Assembly: GCA_009778695.1 (NCBI GenBank)
Contig: WRFS01000005.1
Location: forward strand, 1 to 64,000
Direction of reading: 5' to 3'
From: Oscillospiraceae bacterium
GTDB lineage: Bacteria; Bacillota; Clostridia; TANB77; CAG-508
Length of the DNA: 64,000 nt
In this document: positions 20,197 to 28,977 of the stretch, piece by piece
Numbering within the stretch: position 1 is the first letter of the stretch
Layout: every line of letters begins with the position of its first letter
Position numbers and translations under genes: made by a program
The notes under the pieces: generated by a model
What the model was told of the DNA's origin: nothing
The model's input: only the letters and a program-made list of their open reading frames with translations
The model's database searches: none

Positions 20197-21780
20197 CTAC
20201 TCCAATCCCAAATAATCATTATACGACACTTCCCTATCAACAATCGTACCATCTTCCTTAATATCAATCACTCTATTCGATACAGTTTGAGCCAATTGAT
20301 GGTCATGGGAAGTAAATAAAATTACACCTTTAAATCTTTTCATTCCTTCGTTAACAGCTGTGATACTTTCCATGTCCAAGTGGTTTGTAGGTTCATCAAA
20401 TATAAGCAAGTTTGCACCTAATAGCATTAATTTAGAAAACACACATCTTGCCTTTTCTCCACCAGATAACACAGTTACTTTTTTCAAGGCTTCTTCTCCA
20501 GAAAACAACATTCTTCCTAAAAAGCTCCTTAAATAAGAATCGTCATCTTCTTTTGAATATGGTCTCAGCCAGTTCACCAAATCAATTGGGTCATTAAATA
20601 AATAATTATTATCTTTTGGAAAATAAGCGGTACTTATTGTTGTCCCCCATGAAATTTCACCAGAATCAGGCTTTATCTCGTCAGCAAGTATTTGAAATAG
20701 CACGGTTATTGCTAATTCATTATCCGCTAAAAAAGCGATTTTATCTTCTCTTTTTACGTTAAAAGAAACGTTATCTAATACTTTTTTTCCATTTATTGTT
20801 TTAGAAAGGTTTGTTACGGTTAAAATCTCTTTCCCAACTTCCCTATCTGGCTTAAATTCTATATATGGATACCTTCTTGCTGAAGGTTTAATATCATCTA
20901 ATTCGATTTTTTCCAATACTTTCTTTCTTGACGTAGCTTGCTTAGATTTTGAAGCATTGGCACTAAACCTTGCAATGAAATCTTTTAATTCAGCAATTTT
21001 ATCTTCCTTCTTTTTATTAGATTCTTTTGCTTGCTTCAATGCTAGCTGGCTTGATTCATACCAGAAATCGTAGTTTCCAGGATATATTTTCATTTTTTCG
21101 AAGTCTAAATCTGCAATGTGTGTACAGACTTTATTTAAAAAATATCTATCGTGTGATACAACGATTACAGTATTTTCAAAGTTAATTAAAAATTCTTGTA
21201 ACCAGTTTATACTCTTTAAATCCAAATCATTTGTAGGTTCATCTAATAATAAAACATCTGGATTTCCAAATAAAGCTTGAGCAAGAAGAACCTTAACCTT
21301 TTCACGAGATTCAAGTTCGCTCATATATTTGTAGTGATTACTAGCATCGATACCTAAATCACTAAGAAGCATTGCTGCATCAGATTCAGCATTCCAACCG
21401 TTTAATTCCGCAAATTTCTCCTCTAGTTTTGCAACTTTCATACCGTCTTCTTCAGAAAAATCTGGCTTCGCATAAATTTGATCTTTTTGCTTCATTATTT
21501 TATAAAGCTCGGCATTTCCCATTATTACGGTATCTATTACTGTGAAAGCTTCATAAGCATAGTGGTCTTGTTTTAAGACAGAAATCCTCTCCCCTTTGCC
21601 AACACCAACTTCACCTTTGCTTGGTTCAAGCTCACCAGATAGAACTTTCAAAAATGTAGATTTTCCAGTGCCATTGGCTCCAATTAAACCATAGCAGTTT
21701 CCGTTTGTGAATTTTATATTTACATTCTCAAATAACACTCTCTTACCAAAACGTATGGTTACACCAACTGTATTTATCAT
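20197..21780 (-). CDS. ABC-F family ATPase (YkpA/YbiT-like)
   Basis: I start at ATG 21780 (MINTVGVTIRFGKRVLFENV), where the family begins; a longer frame adds 15 unlikely residues. 527 residues without membrane segments, with two ABC domains joined by a charged linker. Domain 1 has Walker A GANGTGKSTFLK and Walker B VLLLDEPTNDLDL. Domain 2 has signature LSGGEKARC and FDEPTNHLDMES, but its Walker A is degenerate (ADNELAITVLFQIL, no Lys), as occurs in the YkpA group. ABC-F proteins act at the ribosomal E site, some giving antibiotic resistance and others rescuing stalled ribosomes. Which role applies here cannot be decided. Confidence 0.88.
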   Translation of the reverse strand: MINTVGVTIRFGKRVLFENVNIKFTNGNCYGLIGANGTGKSTFLKVLSGELEPSKGEVGVGKGERISVLKQDHYAYEAFTVIDTVIMGNAELYKIMKQKDQIYAKPDFSEEDGMKVAKLEEKFAELNGWNAESDAAMLLSDLGIDASNHYKYMSELESREKVKVLLAQALFGNPDVLLLDEPTNDLDLKSINWLQEFLINFENTVIVVSHDRYFLNKVCTHIADLDFEKMKIYPGNYDFWYESSQLALKQAKESNKKKEDKIAELKDFIARFSANASKSKQATSRKKVLEKIELDDIKPSARRYPYIEFKPDREVGKEILTVTNLSKTINGKKVLDNVSFNVKREDKIAFLADNELAITVLFQILADEIKPDSGEISWGTTISTAYFPKDNNYLFNDPIDLVNWLRPYSKEDDDSYLRSFLGRMLFSGEEALKKVTVLSGGEKARCVFSKLMLLGANLLIFDEPTNHLDMESITAVNEGMKRFKGVILFTSHDHQLAQTVSNRVIDIKEDGTIVDREVSYNDYLGLE

Positions 21781-21895
21781 ATATTTACCTTGTATAATAT
21801 AGTAGCTTTTTGAGATACTATACATACCCTTTCTTTTTGACTATAATATTATAGCATGTTTTGGTTGTGGTGACAAGTTTTTTTAATGAAAAGGC

Positions 21896-21924
21896 TTGAC
21901 TTTTGCACAAATGGAGCGTATAAT
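21896..21924 (+). promoter_or_regulatory. Promoter of tRNA-fMet
   Basis: TTGACT (21896-21901), 17-bp spacer, TATAAT (21919-21924), 24 bp before the tRNA. Confidence 0.85.
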
Positions 21925-21948
21925 GAATACTATGTTGTAAATAAACAT

Positions 21949-22024
<76 letters not shown>

Positions 22025-22103
22025 ACTTTTTAAGCTAGAGTCGCAAGAGATTGCAGACTCTTATTTTTTTGAATGAAAGTTCAAAAATGCCTAATTATGT
22101 ATA

Positions 22104-22125
22104 TCTTGGGGAGATTTTGGGGAGG
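22104..22125. repeat. Candidate integrase arm-type site, left
   Basis: TCTTGGGGAGATTTTGGGGA (then GG), in the same orientation as an identical copy near the right end (36040-36061). Located 80 bp inside the left end. The gap 22025-22245 holds nothing else clear. Confidence 0.55.
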
Positions 22126-22245
22126 TAAGCCTCAAACCAAAACCTCAAGATACCTATTATTTCAATGTTTTACACAACAAGATTTGGGGATATTTTTTGT
22201 TGTGTTGAGAGCGACAAAGTAATGTATTCGTAATTGAAAAAAGTT

Positions 22246-23424
22246 TTAAGTTGGTACTAGCAAGTTTTCTAGAACGTTTCCTGCAATCTTATTATGAGAT
22301 TGTACAGGATGCACATAAAAGTTAAATGTAGTAGTAATTTGTGCATGTCCTAGTCTTGCTGCTACAACTGCTATATCTACATTTTGAGATATTAACAGAG
22401 TAGCATTAGTATGTCTTAATCCGTGAAAATTGATTACAGGCAATCCTATGCGTTCTATAAATTTTACAAACCATTTGCTAATTGTATGTGGATGCATTGG
22501 TTTTCCGTCGTCTTGTACAAGTAGTCTATTAGAATCATTCCACAATTCAGTAAATAAACTTTTTTGTTCTGCATACCATACTTTGTATTCTTCTAATAAT
22601 GAAAGAACAAAAGTAGGAATAGCAACTTCTCTTATAGAACTTTCTGTTTTTGGCGATTTTGTAAATACTCCTTTGTCTGCTAAATATTGACTTGCTTTGT
22701 TTATGCTAACGATGCCATTTTTGAAATCAATATCTGTCCATTCTAAGCCCATCAGTTCTCCTAACCTAACTCCAGTAAAAATTGTTATAATAATTGCAAC
22801 TTTGTATTTTATTTCTTCGTGTTCTAAATTTTCAATAAGTATTTTACATTGTGTATCATCATAAAATTTTCTTCTAGGCTTCCTTGTTTTAGGTGGTTGA
22901 ACTCTTTCACATGGATTATTTACAATTAACTGCCAATAAACAGCTTTATGCAACATTGCTCTGATTAGTCTGTGATGTTCTAGTATGGTTTTCCTAGATA
23001 GTGGTTTTAATGTTTTAGCTCCTTTGTTATTTCTAATTCTTTTTATTTGAGTATCTTTTTCTAGCATATCGTAAAATCTCATAATGTCTGTTGGTTTAAT
23101 TTTGTCTATTTTGAATTTACTCAAATAAGGTAGAATTCTACTGTTTAACATACTTAAATATCTATTGTATGTTGTAGGAGCAAGTTCTTTTGAAGCATAA
23201 TCTCTTTTCCAAATGTCTGTGAATTCTGCGAATGTCATAGATTTACCTTCTATAACCATACCACTTTGAACTTCTGTTACAAATTTAGCTAGTTCTAACC
23301 TTGCCTCTTTTATATTTCCGTGAAATGTTTTTGAGTGTCTTGCAGGTGTACCATCTAATTTGTAACCATTAAAAACGACTAATCTGTAAGCGTTTTCACC
23401 TCTTTTTTCAATACTACCAGCCAT
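22246..23424 (-). CDS. int: Tyrosine integrase of the island
   Basis: 392 residues from the ATG at 23424 (MAGSIEKRGENAYRL); GGAGGTG lies 10 nt upstream, and an earlier GTG would overlap it. It has an N-terminal AP2-like arm-binding domain, a SAM-like core-binding domain (MTFAEFTDIWKRDYASKEL) and a catalytic domain with Arg in TGVRLGELMGLEW, HGLRHT and LGHAQITTTFNFYVH (catalytic Tyr). All catalytic residues are present. It faces the tRNA attachment site, as expected for self-integration. Confidence 0.93.
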   Translation of the reverse strand: MAGSIEKRGENAYRLVVFNGYKLDGTPARHSKTFHGNIKEARLELAKFVTEVQSGMVIEGKSMTFAEFTDIWKRDYASKELAPTTYNRYLSMLNSRILPYLSKFKIDKIKPTDIMRFYDMLEKDTQIKRIRNNKGAKTLKPLSRKTILEHHRLIRAMLHKAVYWQLIVNNPCERVQPPKTRKPRRKFYDDTQCKILIENLEHEEIKYKVAIIITIFTGVRLGELMGLEWTDIDFKNGIVSINKASQYLADKGVFTKSPKTESSIREVAIPTFVLSLLEEYKVWYAEQKSLFTELWNDSNRLLVQDDGKPMHPHTISKWFVKFIERIGLPVINFHGLRHTNATLLISQNVDIAVVAARLGHAQITTTFNFYVHPVQSHNKIAGNVLENLLVPT

Positions 23425-23473
23425 TACCTTTTTCACCTCCTTTCGGCATACCTATGGCTGGATTTTTATATAT

Positions 23474-24514
23474 TTAATTATTTTTACCTAACCATTCTGC
23501 AAAATCATCGTAAGTTTTAGTACCTACTTTTATGTCTTTTATAAACCTCTGTGCATCTTCTTTCCATTCTTCATATTCATATTTATATGAAGCTATATCT
23601 GGATTTCTTTTTACTAGCATTGCTTTCTTTGCATATATTTGTCTATATAACCCATATACTGGTTCTTCCTGCTCTTTATTTTTCTGAGACAACATAGTAC
23701 CTATCTCTTTGCAAGTTTTACCTTCAGAAATAATTCTGTCGCAATATTGAGAATTACTTTTTGTTGTTGCAAAGTACCTTCCACAATTCTTACATTTTTT
23801 TATGGTTTGATTTTCTATAAAAACTAAATGATATAACAATATGTAGTATACGGTCCAAATATTATTAGTAAAGAAAAATCTTCCAGTAGTTAGTTTTTTT
23901 CCATTTGGATCATATTCTTTAATGTAATTTATAAGATAATCAAGGTCGTTAGTTCCTTTTTCTTCAAAGTCTCCTTCATAATTAAAAGATAACCCACTGT
24001 TTGATTCAATAATATCACAATATATTGAAAGCTTATGATAGTAATACTCAAATATATATAACCTCTGCTTAAGTGTTAGCCCATCTAGTCTTTCATCGCT
24101 ATTAATATTATAAACAAAATCTATTGCCATTCTAAAATCTGCTTGTATTTGCTTTGTTTTATCTTTATTTTTAGCATAATATTGATTACTTAATTCTCTC
24201 ACTCCTTCATATGTAGAGTCAGTTGGAGATGACAAGCCTTTAATATTAATTCCTCCATAGAATTGATTAAAAAATATAAAAGCTTCATCGGAATCATCGA
24301 AATCCCAAGAGACAAAGTCTATTAATAGTTTTTCTATTGAATAGTTACGGCTCGTAGAAAATAACTTAAATTTTCCTTTTAAGTTGTGTAAATCTTGAAG
24401 TTTCATACCAGTTTCTAACATTTTTATATCTTTTTTAGTTTCATATACTAACCCAAACCATATCATAAAAATATTATTTTCATGTAAGTTTATCAATAAA
24501 TGTATTGGACCCAT
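23474..24514 (-). CDS. DUF6076-like protein with zinc-ribbon region
   Basis: Up to 346 residues; the exact start is uncertain. The central part is rich in aromatic residues and may form helices. Near residue 240 is a CxxC...C pattern (KKCKNCGRYFATT, SQYCDRI, GKTCKEIG) typical of a zinc-binding knuckle. The tail has YEEWKEDAQRFIKDIK and DDFAEWLGK, as in DUF6076 proteins found next to integrases in clostridial islands. Function unknown. Convergent with nothing; it is transcribed with or just upstream of the integrase gene. Confidence 0.6.
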   Translation of the reverse strand: MGPIHLLINLHENNIFMIWFGLVYETKKDIKMLETGMKLQDLHNLKGKFKLFSTSRNYSIEKLLIDFVSWDFDDSDEAFIFFNQFYGGINIKGLSSPTDSTYEGVRELSNQYYAKNKDKTKQIQADFRMAIDFVYNINSDERLDGLTLKQRLYIFEYYYHKLSIYCDIIESNSGLSFNYEGDFEEKGTNDLDYLINYIKEYDPNGKKLTTGRFFFTNNIWTVYYILLYHLVFIENQTIKKCKNCGRYFATTKSNSQYCDRIISEGKTCKEIGTMLSQKNKEQEEPVYGLYRQIYAKKAMLVKRNPDIASYKYEYEEWKEDAQRFIKDIKVGTKTYDDFAEWLGKNN

Positions 24515-24678
24515 TCTTTATACTCCCATTCATTAACAATAATTTCTAAATAATTCCTTTGTTTTCAACAGTTATCATTTATAAGCCAAAACTATTTACA
24601 ATGTTAACTGATATGTATTATAATACAATTGTTAACGAAAGTCAACAATTATTTTCAAAAAGGAAGGAGGTTTTTCAA

Positions 24679-24876
24679 ATGGATACAAATACAGTTCAAA
24701 GAACAACACTAACAATGAAGGAAACTGCAAACTATTTGGGTATATCTTATTGGCTTGCGACACAATTAGTAAAAAGAAAAAAGTTGCCATGTTCAAAAGT
24801 TGGTGGAAAAATTTTGTTCAGAAAAGAAGCTTTAGACGAATATCTAACAAATCAAGAACAAGAATCATTGGTTTAA
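24679..24876 (+). CDS. xis: Excisionase-like helix-turn-helix protein
   Basis: 65 residues from ATG 24679, with GGAAGGAGG 9 nt upstream. TMKETANYLGISYWLATQLVKRKKLPCSKVGGKILFRKEALDEYL is a typical winged MerR-like excisionase domain. It is divergent from the DUF6076/int pair and first in the plus-strand gene row, the usual place for the directionality factor. Longer upstream frames lack an RBS. (Motif quoted in parts: TMKETANYLGIS, VGGKILFRKEAL.). Confidence 0.85.
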   Translation: MDTNTVQRTTLTMKETANYLGISYWLATQLVKRKKLPCSKVGGKILFRKEALDEYLTNQEQESLV

Positions 24877-24912
24877 ATTAAAGGTTCTAAAGGAAGGAGG
24901 AACGCATATGTT

Positions 24913-25335
24913 ATGATTGATATTTTCTGGATTAAGCTCTCAACAAATATTTTTTCAAATAGGAAAATCTTAATATTACTAAAAGAAAAAGATGGGGATT
25001 TATATTTTAGAGTATGGATTCAATTATTAACAATAGCAGGTCAATGTAATTATAAAGGAAAACTTGTTATTGGCGATAATATACCGATTACAATATCAGA
25101 ATTAGCAAGAATTATTGGAAAATCTGATAGAAAAGTTGAAAAAATATTAGAAAGATTAATTCAATTAGAAATGATAACTTGCATAGATAATGTATATGCA
25201 ATAAAAAATTGGGACAAGTACCAAAGTGCTGATAAATTAGAGCAAATCAGAGAACAAAACAGAGTTAGACAAAGTAAATTTCGTGAAAAGAAAAAAGTAG
25301 AAAGTAACGTTAATGTAACGTTAGGTAACGCATAA
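24913..25335 (+). CDS. Phage-type replisome organiser, N-terminal domain protein
   Basis: 140 residues: FWIKLSTNIFSNRKILIL, then WIQLLTIAGQCNYKGKLV, ITISELARIIGKSDR and AIKNWDKYQSADKL match the winged-helix N-terminal domain of phage replisome organisers. The C-terminal ATP-loader-interacting domain is absent; the protein ends in a basic RVRQSKFREKKK tail. In islands of this type it may help initiate replication of the excised circle. Strong RBS (AAGGAGG). Confidence 0.75.
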   Translation: MIDIFWIKLSTNIFSNRKILILLKEKDGDLYFRVWIQLLTIAGQCNYKGKLVIGDNIPITISELARIIGKSDRKVEKILERLIQLEMITCIDNVYAIKNWDKYQSADKLEQIREQNRVRQSKFREKKKVESNVNVTLGNA

Positions 25336-25409
25336 GAAAAGATAAAAGCAAAGTAGATAAGATTTTTTACTTGCTAAAAAAAGAATATATTTGAGAAGGG
25401 AAAATTTAA

Positions 25410-25766
25410 ATGAAAAATGAAATTACGTATATTAAAGTAGGAGATTATTATATTCCAGATGTAACAATACCAGGTAAAAGAGAATTGTTTTTGGGACATT
25501 ATGGTACTTGCAGACTTATTTATATTATGAAACATAAAAAGCCATTATATTCTGCATTAAAAATGAATCTTCAAGTAGGTGAGCATTGTTTCGATGTAGA
25601 AAAACAAGCTCGAAGAATGGAAAAGGTATTAATAAAACATATGATAAAAAGTCAGAATGTAACTGAAGAATTAAAACAAAAAAATCAAATGGAATGGGTC
25701 GGAAAAATGAATAATATTAAAAATTCCGTGCATGAAATTATATTAAGAGATTTAATATATGTTTAA
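25410..25766 (+). CDS. TnpV-like transposon protein
   Basis: 118 residues. YIKVGDYYIPDVTIPGK at the start, LGHYGTCRLIYIMKHKKPLY, and NQMEWVGKMNNIKNSVHEII at the end match TnpV proteins of Tn4451-like elements. The precise function is unknown. It sits between the replication organiser and the MobC-like gene, a usual cassette in clostridial mobilisable elements. Confidence 0.8.
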   Translation: MKNEITYIKVGDYYIPDVTIPGKRELFLGHYGTCRLIYIMKHKKPLYSALKMNLQVGEHCFDVEKQARRMEKVLIKHMIKSQNVTEELKQKNQMEWVGKMNNIKNSVHEIILRDLIYV

Positions 25767-25859
25767 GCAAATTTTGAATAAAAATACTTGGGTTTTGTAA
25801 CAGAAATTCAAGTATTTTTTTCTCAGAAAGTAGTAAATATTTTAAGACATTTTTGTCTT

Positions 25860-25935
25860 AGCAAGCACTGGATTTGTACGGCAGTCAAATCCGATTTATG
25901 GGGTTTCAACCCCAATCCCCGACAGTAAGAAAGGA
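25860..25935 (+). other. Candidate transfer origin region
   Basis: A short non-coding stretch before the MobC-like gene holds inverted sequences (GGATTTGtacggcagtCAAATCC and GGGGTTTCAACCCC). Transfer origins usually lie here in mobilisable islands. No nick-site homology can be asserted. Confidence 0.3.
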
Positions 25936-25945
25936 TGTGAAAAAA

Positions 25946-26320
25946 ATGAGAAATTACAGATTCGAAAGGGTAGATATTAGATTAAGTTTTGAAGAAAAAG
26001 AAAATTTAGAAAAGAAGGCAAAAAAAACAGGGCTAACTAAATCAACTTTAATACGATTTTTATTAGATGGATATGAACCGCAAACAAAAGTTGACGATGA
26101 ATTTTATATTAAGTTAGACGAATTAAGAAAAGCAACAGATAATTTACAAAATATAGCACGATTAGGAGTATTAAGAGGTTGGGATGATATGGAAATATAT
26201 AATCAAACATCTAAGGATATTTCTATGCTGATATTAGATATAAAAAGAGAATTTTTATTGCCAGAGAAAATGAATAACAAAAGATTAAAATTATTAGAAA
26301 AATTTAATACCCCAAAATGA
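25946..26320 (+). CDS. MobC-like relaxosome accessory protein
   Basis: 124 residues from ATG 25946 (MRNYRFERVDIRLSFEEKE). The N-terminal part is a ribbon-helix-helix DNA-binding domain (RVDIRLSFEEKENLEKKA, TGLTKSTLIRFLLDGY). The C-terminal helical part (DELRKATDNLQNIARLG) resembles MobC proteins that open the transfer origin for a relaxase. No relaxase follows; the next 210 bp are non-coding and then the defence genes begin, so the mobilisation module is incomplete. Confidence 0.7.
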   Translation: MRNYRFERVDIRLSFEEKENLEKKAKKTGLTKSTLIRFLLDGYEPQTKVDDEFYIKLDELRKATDNLQNIARLGVLRGWDDMEIYNQTSKDISMLILDIKREFLLPEKMNNKRLKLLEKFNTPK

Positions 26321-26532
26321 TGAAAAGGATTTAAAAACAAATACTTTGGAGAATAATACGGTATTATTGATTTATAAAATCATACATTTAGTGGCAAAAA
26401 TAATAAAACTATAAGTGTGTATTTTCTTAAATATTGAGCATATTATATACAAATAAATATTTTTTATGTAAAAATGTTGCATAAAAAATAAAAATGTGAT
26501 ATAGTATGATTAATTAGTAGGAGGAATTTGTT

Positions 26533-27783
26533 ATGATAACAAGTTTAAAATTTAATAATTGTTTTGCTTTTAATAAGCCAGTAGAAATGTCTCTAAAGGC
26601 AGACATGAGAACAAAAAAGTTCTCTAGCAATATGTTTAATAAAGATGCAAATACACACATATTAAAATCAGCTGTAATATATGGACCCAATAATACGGGA
26701 AAAACAGCTTTTATTTCTTGTGTAAAAGCAATAAGAGAAACATTATTAAATAAAAAAATAAATTTAAAAAGCAATATATTTAATAAAAGCAATATATGTG
26801 AATTAGGAATATCTTTTATTGGTTTGCATTCAAAACATTATTCATATGAATTTAAATATGATGATGCAAAAAAAGAATATATTTATGAGAAAATGAATGA
26901 AATCATAACTGATAAGTATGGTAACGAAAAGGAATCTCTTATCTTTTTAAAGGATACTGTAAATAAAAAATATGATTGTCCTGAGGATGAAAATTTAAAA
27001 AATGCATTGCAACTAGCTTCAAAAAGTAATATTTTAATTTATATTTTAGAAAGTGAAGAATTCAAAATATTACATTCTATATCAATTATTTTATCTTCTA
27101 TTGCTCGCAATATTGAAATAGTAGATATGAATAATATTCCAAATCAAAAAACAATTGATATATTAAAATCAGGTGATACAAAGAAGAATAAAATAATTGA
27201 ATTTATAAAAAATGCAGATATGTATTTAGAGAATATATACCTAGAAGATAATATAGCCTATGACGATTCAGTAGGTGAATTACCAATTGAAGAAGGTCGA
27301 AGGATAAATGCTGAGGATTTAAAACTAAAAAGCGTATATAAGGGAGTTAAAGTTCCTAGTGTGTTATTTGATTCAATGGGAACGAAAAAAATAGAAGCAC
27401 TTGCAAGTTATGTAATAGAAGCATTAGAAGTTGGAAGAACACTATTTGTAGATGAATTAGATAGTAGTTTACATTTTAAAATTACAAGAGCAATTATAAG
27501 TATGTTTAATAATGAAATAAACAAAAATGCTCAATTAATAGCTACTTTACACGATATTAGTCTATTAGACTGCAAAAGGATGTTTAGAAAAGAGCAAATA
27601 TGGTTTACAGATAAAGACGACAATGAAACAATGTTATATTCTTTAAAAGATTTCAGTTATGCTGAAAATGGAGTAAGAGAAACATCAGACATTCAAGAGA
27701 AATATAGTAAGGGTGCGTTTGGTGCAATACCAGAACCAGATTTAATATCTACATTGTTGGAGGTGGACGATGAGAGCGATTAA
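26533..27783 (+). CDS. RloA-like AAA ATPase (defence pair 1)
   Basis: 416 residues of the AAA_15/OLD-like ATPase group. Walker A is IYGPNNTGKTAF (about residues 55-66), the signature area reads SVLFDSMGTKKIEAL, Walker B is TLFVDELDSSLHF, and the D/H-loop is LIATLHDISLL. The tail EKYSKGAFGAIPEPD matches the end of the second RloA in this window (37.7 kb). Strong RBS (TAGGAGGA). The partner gene overlaps its end by 14 bp. Likely part of an abortive-infection or anti-phage pair. Confidence 0.82.
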   Translation: MITSLKFNNCFAFNKPVEMSLKADMRTKKFSSNMFNKDANTHILKSAVIYGPNNTGKTAFISCVKAIRETLLNKKINLKSNIFNKSNICELGISFIGLHSKHYSYEFKYDDAKKEYIYEKMNEIITDKYGNEKESLIFLKDTVNKKYDCPEDENLKNALQLASKSNILIYILESEEFKILHSISIILSSIARNIEIVDMNNIPNQKTIDILKSGDTKKNKIIEFIKNADMYLENIYLEDNIAYDDSVGELPIEEGRRINAEDLKLKSVYKGVKVPSVLFDSMGTKKIEALASYVIEALEVGRTLFVDELDSSLHFKITRAIISMFNNEINKNAQLIATLHDISLLDCKRMFRKEQIWFTDKDDNETMLYSLKDFSYAENGVRETSDIQEKYSKGAFGAIPEPDLISTLLEVDDESD

Positions 27784-28378
27784 AGGAAGGAGAATTTGTA
27801 TTATATGTGAAGGCTATGAGGAAGTAGATTATATAACTGCATTAATTGGTAAAGCCATATTCTCAAACAAATATGAATTTATAACAGTTAATGCAAAATC
27901 AATAAATACAATAGTTTCAAGGTATCAAGATAAGTATCAATCTAATTCTTATGATTTAGTCTTGATATTTTGTGATACTGATAAAAGTCCTTCAGAAAAG
28001 TATTACGAATTAAAGCAAAAAATAAATGACTTTCATGACGTGGAAATTGCAGATAGTATTGTTATTTTTGGAAATCCATGTACTATGCAAATAATACTTT
28101 CTCATTTTTCTAATATAAAACTAACAAGTCAAAGTAAAAGTATTAATGCGCAATATATCAAGCAACACATTGGAATTGAGAATTATAGCGCATCTAAAGA
28201 ACAAAGAAATGAGTTATTTAGTAAAATAAAAAGAGAAAATTACGAACTTATGAAGAAAAATATTTCTAAATTAGCTACAGATGATAGTATAACATCTAGT
28301 ACAAATTTTCTTCAGTTTTTGGACAAGTTCGAAAGTGATGATGACAACTGGATTGATGAGATAAACAATAGATTGTAG
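27770..28378 (+). CDS. RloB-like Toprim/nuclease partner (defence pair 1)
   Basis: 202 residues. The N-terminal CEGYEEVDYI supplies the conserved Glu and LIFCDTDKSPSEKY the DxD of a Toprim-like fold, as in RloB. A later CTMQIILSHF segment resembles the (F/T)xxxWxxxHF motif of the family. It overlaps the ATPase gene and has its own RBS (TTGGAGGTGG). With the ATPase it forms a two-gene defence module resembling the RloA/RloB and OLD-type systems. Nuclease activity is inferred. Confidence 0.72.
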   Translation: MRAIKGRRICIICEGYEEVDYITALIGKAIFSNKYEFITVNAKSINTIVSRYQDKYQSNSYDLVLIFCDTDKSPSEKYYELKQKINDFHDVEIADSIVIFGNPCTMQIILSHFSNIKLTSQSKSINAQYIKQHIGIENYSASKEQRNELFSKIKRENYELMKKNISKLATDDSITSSTNFLQFLDKFESDDDNWIDEINNRL

Positions 28379-28417
28379 GAACATAAAAATTTCGAAAGGA
28401 ATAGAGAGTGAATAAAT

Positions 28418-28774
28418 ATGAGAACTGCAGTAACAGGATACGAATATTACTATAAAAAATTAAAATCAAAACAAAGAAAAGCATTGGATTCATTACAATA
28501 CTACGTGGAATGGTCTGGTGATATGTTTCCATGCAAAGATGGAAAATACGATATATTTAAGGGTGAAAAAATAAAATGGTGTTTAGCAGAAAGGTTATCT
28601 AAAAATGAACCTGTAACATTAGAAAATTTGAAAAGTGACTTTAGATGGTGTTATTGGGCAAGAACAGAATATGAATTGTGGGAGAACGGCAATCAAATAA
28701 ATAATTTATACGACATTATAGAGTTGCAAATTGAGGATATTTATAAATATGTACAAACAAAAGTAAATAGTTAG
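28418..28774 (+). CDS. Hypothetical protein (118 aa)
   Basis: A soluble protein rich in aromatic residues (YYKKLKSKQRKALDSLQYYVEW, quoted in part), with DFRWCYWARTEYELWENG near the centre. No domain recognised. It lies 39 bp after the RloB-like gene and just before a small zinc-ribbon gene in the same direction, so it may be an unnamed part of the defence cargo. RBS AGAGAGTGA is moderate. Confidence 0.5.
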   Translation: MRTAVTGYEYYYKKLKSKQRKALDSLQYYVEWSGDMFPCKDGKYDIFKGEKIKWCLAERLSKNEPVTLENLKSDFRWCYWARTEYELWENGNQINNLYDIIELQIEDIYKYVQTKVNS

Positions 28775-28786
28775 AAGGAGCGACTT

Positions 28787-28961
28787 ATGGATAAAAGTAA
28801 AAAGATTCAAAAGATAAAATGTAAACATTGCGAAACTATACTTACAACTGAAATTCAAGCGTTTCAAACCTGTAAGTGTGGTAAAATAATATGATACAGA
28901 CAAGGCTCAGTTTTATACAAGAATTGTAGGAAATCAAGACGACTATGAAATAATTAAGTAA
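28787..28961 (+). pseudogene. Small zinc-ribbon protein (DUF7695-like) with a frameshift
   Basis: ATG 28787 with AGAAGGAG upstream. The frame reads MDKSKKIQKIKCKHCETIL, then FQTCKCGKII, and stops at TGA 28892-28894. The expected remainder (YDTDKAQFYTRIVGNQDDYEIIK, quoted in part as FYTRIVGNQDDYEII) continues in another frame to 28961. The lesion is at ATAATATGA with no CGG, unlike the seven sites discussed elsewhere. Two CxxC pairs suggest zinc binding. Probably an ordinary decay event in island DNA. Confidence 0.55.
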
Positions 28962-28977
28962 TTTGGAGGCAATAAAT

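Noticed and set aside
28787-28961. Eighth frameshift site in the small zinc-ribbon gene
   Set aside because: The break is at ATAATATGA, not at CGG; treated as ordinary decay in the island.
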